From assembly GCF_000519045.1 (NCBI RefSeq), contig NZ_KI912532.1, forward strand, positions 1,302,001 to 1,366,000: DNA of 64,000 nucleotides. Direction: 5' to 3'. The notes below the pieces were generated by a model, which worked only from the letters and a program-made list of their open reading frames with translations, searched no databases and was not told the origin of the DNA. Source of the stretch: Dechloromonas agitata is5 (GTDB taxonomy: Bacteria > Pseudomonadota > Gammaproteobacteria > Burkholderiales > Rhodocyclaceae). Positions 32,361-41,006 of this stretch are shown here, in pieces. A program made the translations under genes and the position numbers. Positions within the stretch are counted from its first letter, which is position 1; each line of letters opens with the position of its first letter.

Positions 32361-34403
32361 ATGCGAATGGCCTTTTTCCTGTTGTCATGCTTGGCTGTTG
32401 CCCCGGCCTGGGCGCTGGAGCATGTCGTGTTGCAACTGAACTGGAAGCACCAGTTCCAGTTTGCCGGCTATTACGCCGCAATCGAGCAGGGCTATTTCCG
32501 CGAGGCAGGCTTCGACGTCAGCTTGCGCGAGTTGCCCAGTGGCGGGAATCCGGTTGAGATCGTGCTCAACGGGGAGGCGGATTTTGGCGTCGCCGCGTCG
32601 GAGCTGGCCTGGCACCGGGTACAGGGCAAGCCGGTCGTCGCGCTGGCGGCCATCGTCCAGCATTCGCCGCTGATCCTGCTGGTCAACCGGCGCAAGATCG
32701 GCGATATCGATAGCCTGGAGGGCAGCCGCATCATGCTGGCGCCGCATGAAACCGAGCTGTTCGCCTATCTCCGGCGCGAGGAGATCCGGCAATTCACCAC
32801 CGTGCCGCACACCTTCGACACCCGTGACCTGATCGAAGGGCGGGTTGAGGCGATGTCGGGGTACGCCACGGACGAGCCCTACCTGCTGCGCAAGGTCGGC
32901 TTTCCTTACCAGATCTTCAATCCGGCGGCGGTGGGCATCAATTTCTATGGCGACACACTGTTCACCTCGGAGCAGCGCGTCAAGGCCTCGCCGGATCGTG
33001 TCCGGGCCTTTCGGCAGGCTGTCGTGCGGGGCTGGGCCTATGCCCTGGCTAATCCGGAGGCAATCACCGATCTCATCCTGGTCCGTTACTCGCGGCGCCA
33101 TGAACGTGACCACCTGCTGTTCGAGGCCAACGAACTGAAGCGCCTGATGCAGCCCGACCTGGTCGAGATCGGCCAGCAGTCAGCCAGCCGCTGGCAGCAA
33201 ATTGCCGAAACCTACGCCGAATTGGGCATGCTGCCGCCCCGGCCGGCCATCGATGGCCTGATCTTCGAGGCGGAGGCCAGCAAGCTGCCGGCCTGGATCG
33301 GCTTCGCGCTGGCCGGCGGCGGCCTGTTGATCCTGCTGGTCGGCGGCGCGGCGCTCTATTTTGCCCGTCTGAACCATCGCCTGCAGCGTGAGGTCGCGTC
33401 GCGGGAAGTATTCGAATGCGCCCTGCGGACCAGCGAGGAGCGCTACCGGCAACTGGCCGAGTTCAGCAAGGACGTGATCTGGACGCTGGACCTGAAGAGC
33501 ATGCGTTTCACCTACGTCAGCCCGGCCATCGAGAAGGTACGCGGTCTGACTGTCGAGGAGGCGACTGCCCAGAGCGTGGCCGATGCAATGACGCCAGCCT
33601 CCTATGCCAGGGTGCAGGCGATCATGGACGACCATTTGCACCGCATCGCGGCCGGCGACCTGAGCGCCCTGTCGGCGACCTGCGAGATCGAACAGCCGCA
33701 CAAGGATGGCAGCCTCATCCATGCCGAAGTGGTCGGCAGTTTCCTGCTCGACGCGGCTGGCCGGCCCTATGCGCTGCTCGGCATTTCCCGCGATGTTTCG
33801 GAGCGTCGGCGGGCCGAGAACGAATTGCGCGCGGCCAACGAGCAACTGCGCCGGCAACTGGTCGAGATCGAGCAACTGCAGGTCGCACTCAAGGAGCAGA
33901 CCATCCGGGACAGCCTGACCGGCTGCTTCAACCGCCGCTATCTCGACGAAACCCTGGAGCGCGAATTGTCGCGCTCGCGCCGCGAGGGCTATCCGCTGGC
34001 ACTGGTCATCCTCGACCTCGATTTCTTCAAGCGGATCAACGACACCTACGGCCATCTGGCCGGCGACCGCGCCCTGGTCGTGCTGGCTGAAACCCTGCGC
34101 GCCGATATCCGTCAGGAAGACGTACTGTGCCGCTACGGCGGTGAGGAATTCGTCGTCCTGATGCCGCGCATGCCGCTCGACAAGGCCGTCGAACGGGCCG
34201 AAGGCTGGCGCCGCCAGATCGCCGACATTGGCATCGACTTCGGCAATTTCAGGGTCACCTATACTGCCTCGGCCGGTGTGGCGGCCTACCCCGATCACGG
34301 CAAGACCCCCGATGAACTGACCCACGCGGCCGACACGGCGCTTTACATCGCCAAGAACATCGGGCGTAACCGGGTCGTCGAATACACGCCGGAAATGGGC
34401 TGA
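32361..34403 (+). CDS. Periplasmic NMT1/THI5-like sensor, PAS, GGDEF diguanylate cyclase
   Basis: A 680-residue membrane sensor. Signal peptide (MRMAFFLLSCLAVAPAWA), an NMT1/SsuA-type solute-binding domain (LQLNWKHQFQFAGYYAAIEQ, then GYFREAGFDV), a membrane helix at about 311-335, a PAS domain (SEERYRQLAEFSKDVIWTLD), a short coiled coil and a GGDEF domain with active site RYGGEEF and inhibitory I-site RQED five residues before it. It should make c-di-GMP in response to a small periplasmic ligand, perhaps thiamine-precursor-like. CATAAT lies six bases before the ATG. Confidence 0.88.
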   Translation: MRMAFFLLSCLAVAPAWALEHVVLQLNWKHQFQFAGYYAAIEQGYFREAGFDVSLRELPSGGNPVEIVLNGEADFGVAASELAWHRVQGKPVVALAAIVQHSPLILLVNRRKIGDIDSLEGSRIMLAPHETELFAYLRREEIRQFTTVPHTFDTRDLIEGRVEAMSGYATDEPYLLRKVGFPYQIFNPAAVGINFYGDTLFTSEQRVKASPDRVRAFRQAVVRGWAYALANPEAITDLILVRYSRRHERDHLLFEANELKRLMQPDLVEIGQQSASRWQQIAETYAELGMLPPRPAIDGLIFEAEASKLPAWIGFALAGGGLLILLVGGAALYFARLNHRLQREVASREVFECALRTSEERYRQLAEFSKDVIWTLDLKSMRFTYVSPAIEKVRGLTVEEATAQSVADAMTPASYARVQAIMDDHLHRIAAGDLSALSATCEIEQPHKDGSLIHAEVVGSFLLDAAGRPYALLGISRDVSERRRAENELRAANEQLRRQLVEIEQLQVALKEQTIRDSLTGCFNRRYLDETLERELSRSRREGYPLALVILDLDFFKRINDTYGHLAGDRALVVLAETLRADIRQEDVLCRYGGEEFVVLMPRMPLDKAVERAEGWRRQIADIGIDFGNFRVTYTASAGVAAYPDHGKTPDELTHAADTALYIAKNIGRNRVVEYTPEMG

Positions 34404-34420
34404 AGCCCAGGACTGTTCGG

Positions 34421-34591
34421 CTAGTCGCCTCCCCCGTCTCCTCCGCCATCGCCGGTATCCCCGCTGCAGACATCGCTGTCGCTATTGCAGCCGAGACGGT
34501 CGCCACCGTGGCGATCTCCGGCCGACCGGCGCCAGCGCTGCCAGAGCAGGAAGGCGCCGGCGAGCAGGAGGCCGGCGATCAGGAACTTCAT
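34421..34591 (-). CDS. Small membrane protein with Gly/Asp-rich tail
   Basis: A 56-residue protein starting MKFLIAGLLLAGAFLLWQRW (signal/membrane helix), then an Arg/Asp/Cys segment and the C-terminal run SGDTGDGGGDGGGD. Its ATG overlaps the gabD stop as ATGA, so it is coupled to gabD. The acidic Gly-rich tail resembles small exported or membrane proteins of unknown role. Two cysteines (LGC and DVC) could form a disulfide. Confidence 0.5.
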   Translation of the reverse strand: MKFLIAGLLLAGAFLLWQRWRRSAGDRHGGDRLGCNSDSDVCSGDTGDGGGDGGGD

Positions 34592-36042
34592 GCCTGCACG
34601 TCGAAGCAGAGGTACTTGATTTCGAGGTAGTCCTCGATCCCGTACTTCGAGCCTTCGCGTCCGAGACCGGACTGCTTGACGCCGCCAAAGGGCGCCACCT
34701 CGTTGGAGATGCTGCCGGTATTGATGCCGACCATGCCGTACTCCAGCGCCTCGCCGACGCGCCAGCAGCGGGCGACGTCGCGGGTAAAGAAGTAGGCGGC
34801 CAGACCGAACTCGGTGTCGTTGGCCATGGCGATGGCTTCGCCCTCGGTTGTGAACCGGAAGAGCGGGGCGACCGGGCCGAAGGTTTCCTCGCGGGCGACC
34901 TTCATGGCGGTCGTCACGTCGGCCAGCACGGTCGGCTGGAAGAAGTTGCCGCCGCGTTCGTGGCGCGCCCCACCGCACAGCACGCGTGCACCGTGGGCGA
35001 CGGCGTCGGCGACATGCGACTCGACCTTGCCCAGGCCGGCAGCATTGATCAGCGGCCCTTGCGCCACACCCGCCTCGGTGCCGGCGCCGACCTGCAACTG
35101 GCTGACCTTGGCGGCGAACTTGGCGGCGAATTCCTCATAGACGCCACTCTGCACCAGCAGCCGGTTGGCACAGACGCAGGTCTGGCCGGTATTGCGGTAC
35201 TTGGCGGCGATCGCACCGGCGACGGCGGCATCGACATCGGCATCGTCGAAGACGATGAACGGCGCGTTGCCGCCCAGTTCCAGCGACAGTTTCTTGATGG
35301 TCGGCGCACATTGCGCCATGAGCAGGCGGCCGACGGCGGTGGAGCCGGTGAACGACAGCTTGCGGACGATGGGATTGGCACACAGTTCGCCGCCGATGGC
35401 TGCTGGCTGGCCTGTGACCACGTTGAACACGCCGGCCGGGAAACCGGCCTGTTCGGCCAGTACGGCCAGCGCCAGGGCAGTGAGCGGCGTCGCTTCGGCC
35501 GGTTTGACCACCACCGGGCAGCCGGCAGCCAGCGCAGGGGCAACCTTGCGGGTGATCATGGCGAGTGGAAAATTCCATGGCGTGATCGCTGCGCAGACGC
35601 CGATCGGCTGCTTGATGACGAGCAGGCGTGTGGTCGAGGCCGGGCTGGGGATGCTCTCGCCGTAGGTGCGCTTGCCTTCCTCGGCAAACCATTCGACGAA
35701 GGAGGCACCGTAGATCACTTCGCCCCTGGCTTCCGCCAGCGGCTTGCCGCACTCGGCGGTGACGATCTGCGCCAGGTCTTCGGCGTTGTCGAGAATCAGA
35801 CGGTTCCAGGCTTGCAGGATCTGCGAACGGCGGCGGGCCGTCAGGGCGCGCCAGGCTGGCCAGGCAGCGTTGGCGGCTTCGATGGCCCGGCGCGTCTCGT
35901 CGGCACCACACAGTGGGACGTTGGCCAGCTTTTCGCCGCTGGCCGGGTTGATCACGTTCAATCGTTCGCCGCTGTCAGCCCCGACCCAGGTGCCGCCGAT
36001 CAGGTTGCCGGTTTGCAGCAATTGCATGTTCTGGAGATTCAT
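34588..36042 (-). CDS. gabD: Succinate-semialdehyde dehydrogenase
   Basis: A 484-residue aldehyde dehydrogenase closest to GabD (NADP+-dependent oxidation of succinate semialdehyde in GABA breakdown). Seen: the cofactor motif TPWNFPLAMITRKVAPALAA, FTGSTAVG, the general-base ELGGNAPFIVFDDAD, the catalytic Cys near residue 290 in YRNTGQTCVCANR, EETFGPVAPLF, and the C-terminal PFGGVKQSGLGREGSKYG. No gabT is adjacent, so a different aldehyde is possible. A 56-codon gene is coupled downstream; the nlpC gene is divergent. Confidence 0.88.
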   Translation of the reverse strand: MNLQNMQLLQTGNLIGGTWVGADSGERLNVINPASGEKLANVPLCGADETRRAIEAANAAWPAWRALTARRRSQILQAWNRLILDNAEDLAQIVTAECGKPLAEARGEVIYGASFVEWFAEEGKRTYGESIPSPASTTRLLVIKQPIGVCAAITPWNFPLAMITRKVAPALAAGCPVVVKPAEATPLTALALAVLAEQAGFPAGVFNVVTGQPAAIGGELCANPIVRKLSFTGSTAVGRLLMAQCAPTIKKLSLELGGNAPFIVFDDADVDAAVAGAIAAKYRNTGQTCVCANRLLVQSGVYEEFAAKFAAKVSQLQVGAGTEAGVAQGPLINAAGLGKVESHVADAVAHGARVLCGGARHERGGNFFQPTVLADVTTAMKVAREETFGPVAPLFRFTTEGEAIAMANDTEFGLAAYFFTRDVARCWRVGEALEYGMVGINTGSISNEVAPFGGVKQSGLGREGSKYGIEDYLEIKYLCFDVQA

Positions 36043-36105
36043 GGTCTTGAAAATTCCTGTAAAAACGCTAAGTTATGGGCTGTTCCAAGAAAAGACTTTA
36101 GCTTG

Positions 36106-36606
36106 ATGCGTCTTCCCTTCTTATTGTCCGCCGGCCTGGCCGCATTACTGCTCGCGGCGTGCGGCAGCCCCGGGCCGCGCCCTTCCGCTTCGACGGAGAC
36201 TATAGCGCAAGCCTCCCGCCCGGTCAGCGAGAAGGGCAACGAGATCGTCCTCTACGCCCTCGGCCTGATCGACACCGGCTATCGCTTCGGTGGCAAGAAC
36301 CCGGAGGCCGGGCTCGATTGCAGCGGCATGGTCAGCTACATCTATGGTCAGGCTGCCGGTCTCAAGGTACAGGGCAGCGCGGCCGACATCGCCCGCAACA
36401 GCCGGCCTGTCGAGCGCAACGCGTTGCGTCCGGGCGACCTCGTTTTCTTCAATACCCTCAACCGCTCACTGTCGCACGTCGGCATCTACATCGGTGATTC
36501 CCGCTTCATCCACGCCCCGTCGTCCAACGGCAAGGTGCGCATCGACCGCCTGAGCGATCGCTACTATGCACAACGCTACGAGGCGGCACGCACCTTCTTC
36601 GATTGA
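36106..36606 (+). CDS. NlpC/P60 family lipoprotein endopeptidase
   Basis: A 166-residue lipoprotein: signal peptide with lipobox LLAAC, a short linker, then a C40 peptidase domain. Catalytic residues are visible: Cys in GLDCSGMVSYIY, His in LSHVGIYIG and a third polar position after FIHAPSSNGKVRID. Such enzymes cut gamma-D-Glu-diaminopimelate bonds in cell-wall peptides; Spr/MepS is the E. coli relative. I start at ATG 36106; a TTG one codon earlier is possible. It would act in the periplasm. Confidence 0.9.
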   Translation: MRLPFLLSAGLAALLLAACGSPGPRPSASTETIAQASRPVSEKGNEIVLYALGLIDTGYRFGGKNPEAGLDCSGMVSYIYGQAAGLKVQGSAADIARNSRPVERNALRPGDLVFFNTLNRSLSHVGIYIGDSRFIHAPSSNGKVRIDRLSDRYYAQRYEAARTFFD

Positions 36607-36644
36607 TTGCGTTGCCCCGCCCCGAGCAAGCCGTTTTTTCGGCA

Positions 36645-36673
36645 TGGACGCGCGCCGCCACGCAGAGTAGAAT
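36645..36673 (+). promoter_or_regulatory. Promoter of tRNA-Arg
   Basis: TGGACG (36645-36650), 17-base spacer, TAGAAT (36668-36673). It ends 13 bases before the mature tRNA 5' end. Confidence 0.55.
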
Positions 36674-36686
36674 GCACCCCTCCCAA

Positions 36687-36763
36687 GCGCCCATAGCTCA
36701 GCTGGATAGAGTACTGCCCTCCGAAGGCAGGGGTCGTGCGTTCGAATCGCGCTGGGCGCGCCA
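36687..36763 (+). tRNA. tRNA-Arg (anticodon CCG)
   Basis: 77 bases with encoded CCA. Acceptor stem GCGCCCA / TGGGCGC, D-loop AGCTCAGCTGGATAGAGT, anticodon loop CTCCGAA (anticodon CCG, reads CGG), T-loop GTTCGAATC. All stems pair. Flanked by its own promoter and a terminator. Confidence 0.97.
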
Positions 36764-36777
36764 GAATATCTGCTGTA

Positions 36778-36821
36778 ATCAAGCAAAAGAGCCACCCGTT
36801 GCGGTGGCTCTTTTGCTTGAT
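36778..36821. terminator. Terminator after tRNA-Arg
   Basis: Perfect 19-base inverted repeat (36778-36796 with 36803-36821; inner part GAGCCACC / GGTGGCTC) around loop CGTTGC. The T-run is within the 3' arm (CTCTTTTGCTT), so it can work in both directions. Confidence 0.8.
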
Positions 36822-36874
36822 ACGGCATTTGTGGGAAGGCCGGGCATTGCACTGCCATGCGCTGAGCGACTGAT

Positions 36875-37870
36875 CTAAGCCATATTGCGTATGGCTTGTT
36901 CAATCAGGAGGATCGGCTCCGGTGTTCTGGTTCGGAAGTCGGCACTGGCGCTGCCAAGCAGAACATGGATATCCACGACGCTATCCTCCGGCATGAACAT
37001 GATCAGCGAACACGCTCTCCTGAGTTTGGAAACGACCTGCCTTGCCTTCTCTTCATCCACGCCGGGCAGGGCCATCAGGAACTGCGTGTTGCCGTGGCGC
37101 CCGAGGGTGTCGTAGGTGCGAATGACACTTCCCATCGTCCTGGAAAGTTCAGCGAGCAGCGTATCTGCCGCCAGCGATCCGTATCGATCCTGAATGGCGT
37201 CAAAACCAGCGATTTCTGCGACCAGAACGGTCAACGGGGTTTGTTGATGAAAAGCGCGGATGGTCTCGCGCTCCAGTAATTCGCGCGTAGTTTCCGAATT
37301 CCATAGATTGAGTTTGGCATCGAGCATTGCACGGCGAGCTTCGTCATCGTGGTTCGCGACGAGGCCTGCCTGCGTATCGCTCAATTCCCTGGCCATGAGT
37401 GCGAGTTCGGCCCATTTCCCCAAATCGTCGAGGGCTTGCAGCTCTGACGGGGCCAGCAGCCGAGGAATCCGGTCGATAAGACAAAGTGTGCCGATATTGA
37501 ATCCTTCCCGGTTTTTCAGCGGCCGTCCGGCATAGAAGCGAATCCCTGGTTCGCCAAGCACGAGAGGGTTGTCGGCAAACCGTTCATCCTGGGTGGTGTC
37601 CTCGATGACAAAAATCTCATCGCCGAGAATCGCATGGCCACATAACGAAATATCGCGGGGGGTTTCACGCAGCGGCAAGCCGAGACAGCTCTTGAACCAT
37701 TGGCGGTTGTGATCGACCAGGGAGATCAAGACGATGGGGGTCTGAAAAATCAACTTTGCCGTGCGCGTCACACTATCCAGCGCACCCTCATCCGGGGTGT
37801 ACAGCAGTTGCATACGCCGGAGGGACTCAAGGCGTTTCGTCTCGTCAGCCGGTAACAGCGGTGGTTGCAT
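36875..37870 (-). CDS. GAF-domain protein with degenerate GGDEF
   Basis: A 331-residue cytoplasmic protein. GAF domain at about 25-160 (FQTPIVLISLVDHNRQWFKS, then LPLRETPRDISLCGHAI), followed by a GGDEF-like fold in which the signature reads RHGNTQF, so cyclase activity is not expected. It could bind ligand or GTP, or dimerise with the PAS-GGDEF protein whose gene ends 8 bases upstream on the same strand. GAF proteins with this RDISLCGHAI-type motif often sense small molecules or redox state. Confidence 0.85.
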   Translation of the reverse strand: MQPPLLPADETKRLESLRRMQLLYTPDEGALDSVTRTAKLIFQTPIVLISLVDHNRQWFKSCLGLPLRETPRDISLCGHAILGDEIFVIEDTTQDERFADNPLVLGEPGIRFYAGRPLKNREGFNIGTLCLIDRIPRLLAPSELQALDDLGKWAELALMARELSDTQAGLVANHDDEARRAMLDAKLNLWNSETTRELLERETIRAFHQQTPLTVLVAEIAGFDAIQDRYGSLAADTLLAELSRTMGSVIRTYDTLGRHGNTQFLMALPGVDEEKARQVVSKLRRACSLIMFMPEDSVVDIHVLLGSASADFRTRTPEPILLIEQAIRNMA

Positions 37871-37878
37871 GGTCCTGT

Positions 37879-38826
37879 CTATTCCTTTCCGTGCATCATC
37901 TCAATCCGATTCCTGCCCGTTTGTTTAGCCCGATACAGCAGTTGATCGACGGTTTGAATGAATTCGATGGCCGTCATGCCTTCCGTCGGGATAACGGTTC
38001 CGGCGCCGATGCTGACTGTGACCCGCTGATCGTGTGCGGATCGGGCGTGAACGATCGCGAGTTTACCGATCAAGCGCTGACAGCGTTGGGCGACTCGCTC
38101 CGCACCAAGACGGTCCGTTTCAGGCAGTAGAATCACAAACTCCTCACCGCCGAAGCGTGCCACAAGATCGCGAGGGCGAACGGCCGCGAGATTCAGCGTA
38201 CGCGCAATTTCCGTCAGGCATTGATCGCCCTGAATATGTCCGTACAAATCGTTGTACTGCTTGAAGAAATCAACATCCAGGAGCAGTAATGACAGCGGCA
38301 GCCGGCTTCTGCTCGCGCCGTCCCACTCCCGCTCCAGGCTGGAGTCAAACTGCCGTCGATTGGCGATACCCGTCAGCCCATCCTTGAACGACAGTGCTTC
38401 CAGTTCCTTTTGTAGCGACAACAGCTTTTCTTCGTTTTTCTTGCGTTCGCTGATGTCGAACATGAAACCGATCAGCGACTCAACATCGCCCTGGGCATTG
38501 CGCACGACGTGAACGACATCCCGTATCCAGACATAACCGTTATCCTTGGTCAGCGCCCGGTAGTCAGCTTCGTGATCGACCCCGGCCTTCGACTGGGCGA
38601 CGCAGAAATTCACCACGTGCTCTCGATCTTCCGGATGGATGCGCATCGCCCAGTCGTTTGCCGACTGCCAGCTTGCCTGGCTCCAACCCAGTAGCGGCTC
38701 GATCTGAGGGCCGATATAGGCAAAGGTCATTGTCTGCCAGTCAATTTTCCAGGGGATGGCCTTGGTCGATTCCAGCAGGGTCTTGTAAACGGCACTCTCG
38801 CTGCTCAGGTCGCTGACATCGGACAT
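37879..38826 (-). CDS. PAS-GGDEF diguanylate cyclase
   Basis: A 315-residue cytoplasmic protein. PAS domain (FAYIGPQIEPLLGWSQASWQ) with a PAC segment (YVWIRDVVHVVRNAQGDVES), a short coiled coil, then a GGDEF domain (KDGLTGIANRRQFD, LLLDVDFFKQYNDLYGH, RFGGEEFVIL). An I-site RPRD precedes GGEEF by five residues, so product inhibition is likely. I start at the ATG at 38826, ten bases after AGGGAAT; longer starts would add a basic, poorly conserved-looking segment. It heads a two-gene unit with the GAF protein. Confidence 0.9.
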   Translation of the reverse strand: MSDVSDLSSESAVYKTLLESTKAIPWKIDWQTMTFAYIGPQIEPLLGWSQASWQSANDWAMRIHPEDREHVVNFCVAQSKAGVDHEADYRALTKDNGYVWIRDVVHVVRNAQGDVESLIGFMFDISERKKNEEKLLSLQKELEALSFKDGLTGIANRRQFDSSLEREWDGASRSRLPLSLLLLDVDFFKQYNDLYGHIQGDQCLTEIARTLNLAAVRPRDLVARFGGEEFVILLPETDRLGAERVAQRCQRLIGKLAIVHARSAHDQRVTVSIGAGTVIPTEGMTAIEFIQTVDQLLYRAKQTGRNRIEMMHGKE

Positions 38827-39156
38827 GTGGGGGATTCCCTTGATTGGCTTGTTGCGTTGGACATAAACGGGGCCCGGGAGTCGCGCTGAAATCTGCCTCA
38901 ACTGCCGGACTGCAGTATGGCTCAGGTCATCGCTGGATTTCCAGTTCTCACCGCTTTGTCGCCTTGGGTGGCGTTGACGCGGGAACGCCGGTTTGGTTTC
39001 CGGTTTTGCCGATATGACCTTCTGGCGCCTGCTCCTCACGCAACGGCGATTATCTTCGGATCGCCTGTCATACCCCGGTCATTTATGATGTGGTATTCCA
39101 ATAGGGATCGGCAGACGGGGTCTGTCGGCATGCGAGATCAGGCAAGGGAGAAGCGG
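38827..39156. other. Intergenic region between divergent PAS-GGDEF and galE genes
   Basis: About 330 bases with no supported gene. It must hold both promoters. A TATGAT hexamer lies near 39086-39091 on the galE strand but without a good -35. No strong inverted repeat was seen. Confidence 0.5.
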
Positions 39157-40167
39157 GTGAATATTCTGGTGACGGGCGGGGCCGGCTACATCGGTTCGCA
39201 TACCTGTGTGGAATTGCTGGCTGCAGGGCATGCGGTAACGGTGTTCGACAATTTTTGCAACAGCCATCCCGAGAGCCTGGCCCGGGTCGGGCGGATTGCC
39301 GGCCGCGAGGTTACGTTGGTGCGCGGCGATGTGCGCGATCGTACGGCGCTGGTGAGGGCCCTGCAGTCAAGCCGGGCGGAGGCGGTGATTCATTTCGCCG
39401 GCCTGAAGGCGGTCGGCGAATCCGTCGAGCAGCCGCTGGCCTATTACGACAACAACGTGGTCGGCACGCTGCGCCTGCTCGAGGCGATGCGCGAAACCGG
39501 GGTGCGTTCGCTGGTTTTCAGTTCCTCGGCCACGGTCTATGGCGATCCGCTGCGCTTGCCGCTGACCGAGGATCATCCGCTGTCGGCGACCAATCCCTAC
39601 GGGCGGAGCAAGTTGATGGTCGAGGAGATCCTGCGCGACGCCTATCGGGCCGATCCGGCCTGGCGCTTCGGGATCCTGCGCTATTTCAACCCGGTCGGCG
39701 CGCATCCGAGCGGCCTGATCGGCGAGGATCCGCAGGGAATTCCCAACAACCTGATGCCTTTTGTCGCACAGGTCGCAATCGGGCGACGCGAATACCTGAA
39801 TGTCTGGGGCGACGATTACGACACGCCGGACGGAACCGGTGTGCGCGACTACATCCATGTCGTCGATCTCGCCCTCGGCCACCTGGCGGCGCTCGATTAC
39901 CTGCGCGAGCATGCCGACTGCGTTGCCATCAATCTCGGAACCGGGCGCGGCTACAGCGTGCTGGAAATGGTGGCGGCATTCGCCCAGGCAAGTGGCCGGC
40001 CGGTGCCCTATCGCATCGCACCCCGGCGGCCGGGGGATATTGCCAGTTGTTATGCCGACCCGGCGCTGGCCGAGCGGCTGCTCGGCTGGAAGGCAGAACG
40101 CGGGGTCGACGCGATGTGCGTTGATGGCTGGCGCTGGCAGAGCGGCAATCCGCAGGGCTACGCCTAG
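39157..40167 (+). CDS. galE: UDP-glucose 4-epimerase
   Basis: A 336-residue short-chain dehydrogenase-fold epimerase. NAD-binding [10 protein letters not shown] (residues 7-16), [11 protein letters not shown], the catalytic Ser region [11 protein letters not shown], and YxxxK as [12 protein letters not shown]. The substrate-domain motifs [12 protein letters not shown] and [17 protein letters not shown] are typical of GalE. It interconverts UDP-glucose and UDP-galactose for surface polysaccharides or galactose use. GTG start after GGGAG. No other sugar gene is adjacent. Confidence 0.94.
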   Translation: MNILVTGGAGYIGSHTCVELLAAGHAVTVFDNFCNSHPESLARVGRIAGREVTLVRGDVRDRTALVRALQSSRAEAVIHFAGLKAVGESVEQPLAYYDNNVVGTLRLLEAMRETGVRSLVFSSSATVYGDPLRLPLTEDHPLSATNPYGRSKLMVEEILRDAYRADPAWRFGILRYFNPVGAHPSGLIGEDPQGIPNNLMPFVAQVAIGRREYLNVWGDDYDTPDGTGVRDYIHVVDLALGHLAALDYLREHADCVAINLGTGRGYSVLEMVAAFAQASGRPVPYRIAPRRPGDIASCYADPALAERLLGWKAERGVDAMCVDGWRWQSGNPQGYA

Positions 40168-40186
40168 CCGCCGGCGACTCCGGGTT

Positions 40187-40465
40187 TCAAGTGTTGCCGG
40201 CCTCGTAGGCGGCGAGCGTCACACCGGCATGGGTCAGCACCTCGCGGATCGCCTTGATGTCGTTCTTGCTACAGGTACTGCTGTTGTGCGGGTGGTGCAG
40301 GAAGGCTTCGACCTTATTCAGGGTGATCTTGAAGCGTGCACCATGCGAGGGCTCGATTTCGGCCCCGAGGTGATGGAGCAGGGATTCAATTTCCCGCCAG
40401 TGGATGTTGGCCGACGGTGGGTCCTGGAAGATGCTGCGCATCAGGTGGGCGTGCTTGTGACTCAT
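40187..40465 (-). CDS. HicA-like orphan protein
   Basis: A 92-residue protein with the YcfA/HicA-like mRNA-interferase fold: HWREIESLLHHLGAEIEPSH, then GARFKITLN and a conserved His region HHPHNSSTCSKNDIKAIREV. In toxin-antitoxin pairs HicA is about 60 residues and lies next to hicB. No hicB-like gene is present on either side, and the protein is longer than usual. It may be a solitary RNA-binding homologue rather than a toxin. Confidence 0.65.
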   Translation of the reverse strand: MSHKHAHLMRSIFQDPPSANIHWREIESLLHHLGAEIEPSHGARFKITLNKVEAFLHHPHNSSTCSKNDIKAIREVLTHAGVTLAAYEAGNT

Positions 40466-40520
40466 GATGAAGCTCCAAGCTGATTGGTGCTCCCGATTTT
40501 ATGCCTTCGGCACGCCGGCG

Positions 40521-41006
40521 TCAGGCCAAAACCACCTTCAGCAGGGCCAGCGTGAGCAAAGTGTACCCGGCCGCAACAAGATCATCGGCCATCACCCCAA
40601 AGCCGTTCTTGACGTGCGCGTCAAAATAACGCGCCGGTTGCGGCTTGGTGATGTCGAAAAAGCGAAAGAGGCCAAAGGCGGTGAGTTGCCAGAGGAAGCT
40701 GTCCGGCGTCATCAGCAGGACGAGCCAGAAGGGCACGATCTCGTCCCAGACGATGCTGCCGTGATCCGGGTCGCCCAGCGCCTTGCCGGTGACCTCGATG
40801 AACCAGATCCCGGCCAGGTAGGCGACAACGAGCAGGCCGAGCAGTGGCAGTTCCTCGAAGGCGGGCCGGAACAGCGCGAAGCTGAGCCAGGCGAACAAGG
40901 TGCCGAAGGTCCCCGGCGCTTTCGGTGCCAGCCCGCTGCCGCAACCGAGCGCGAAGAAATGCGCCGGGTGGGCGAGCAGGAAGGCAAAAGTCGGCTTACG
41001 CGGCAA
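40521..41006 (-). CDS. pgpA: Phosphatidylglycerophosphatase A
   Basis: A 161-residue inner-membrane enzyme that removes phosphate from phosphatidylglycerol phosphate. Motifs SGLAPKAPGTFGTLFAW near the N-terminus, the DPDHGSIVWDEIVPFW acidic motif and the FRFFDITKPQPARYFD segment fit PgpA. Three to four membrane segments. Its start overlaps the thiL 3' end by 11 bases, the usual thiL-pgpA arrangement, and it ends the ribB(A) operon. Confidence 0.93.
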   Translation of the reverse strand: MPRKPTFAFLLAHPAHFFALGCGSGLAPKAPGTFGTLFAWLSFALFRPAFEELPLLGLLVVAYLAGIWFIEVTGKALGDPDHGSIVWDEIVPFWLVLLMTPDSFLWQLTAFGLFRFFDITKPQPARYFDAHVKNGFGVMADDLVAAGYTLLTLALLKVVLA

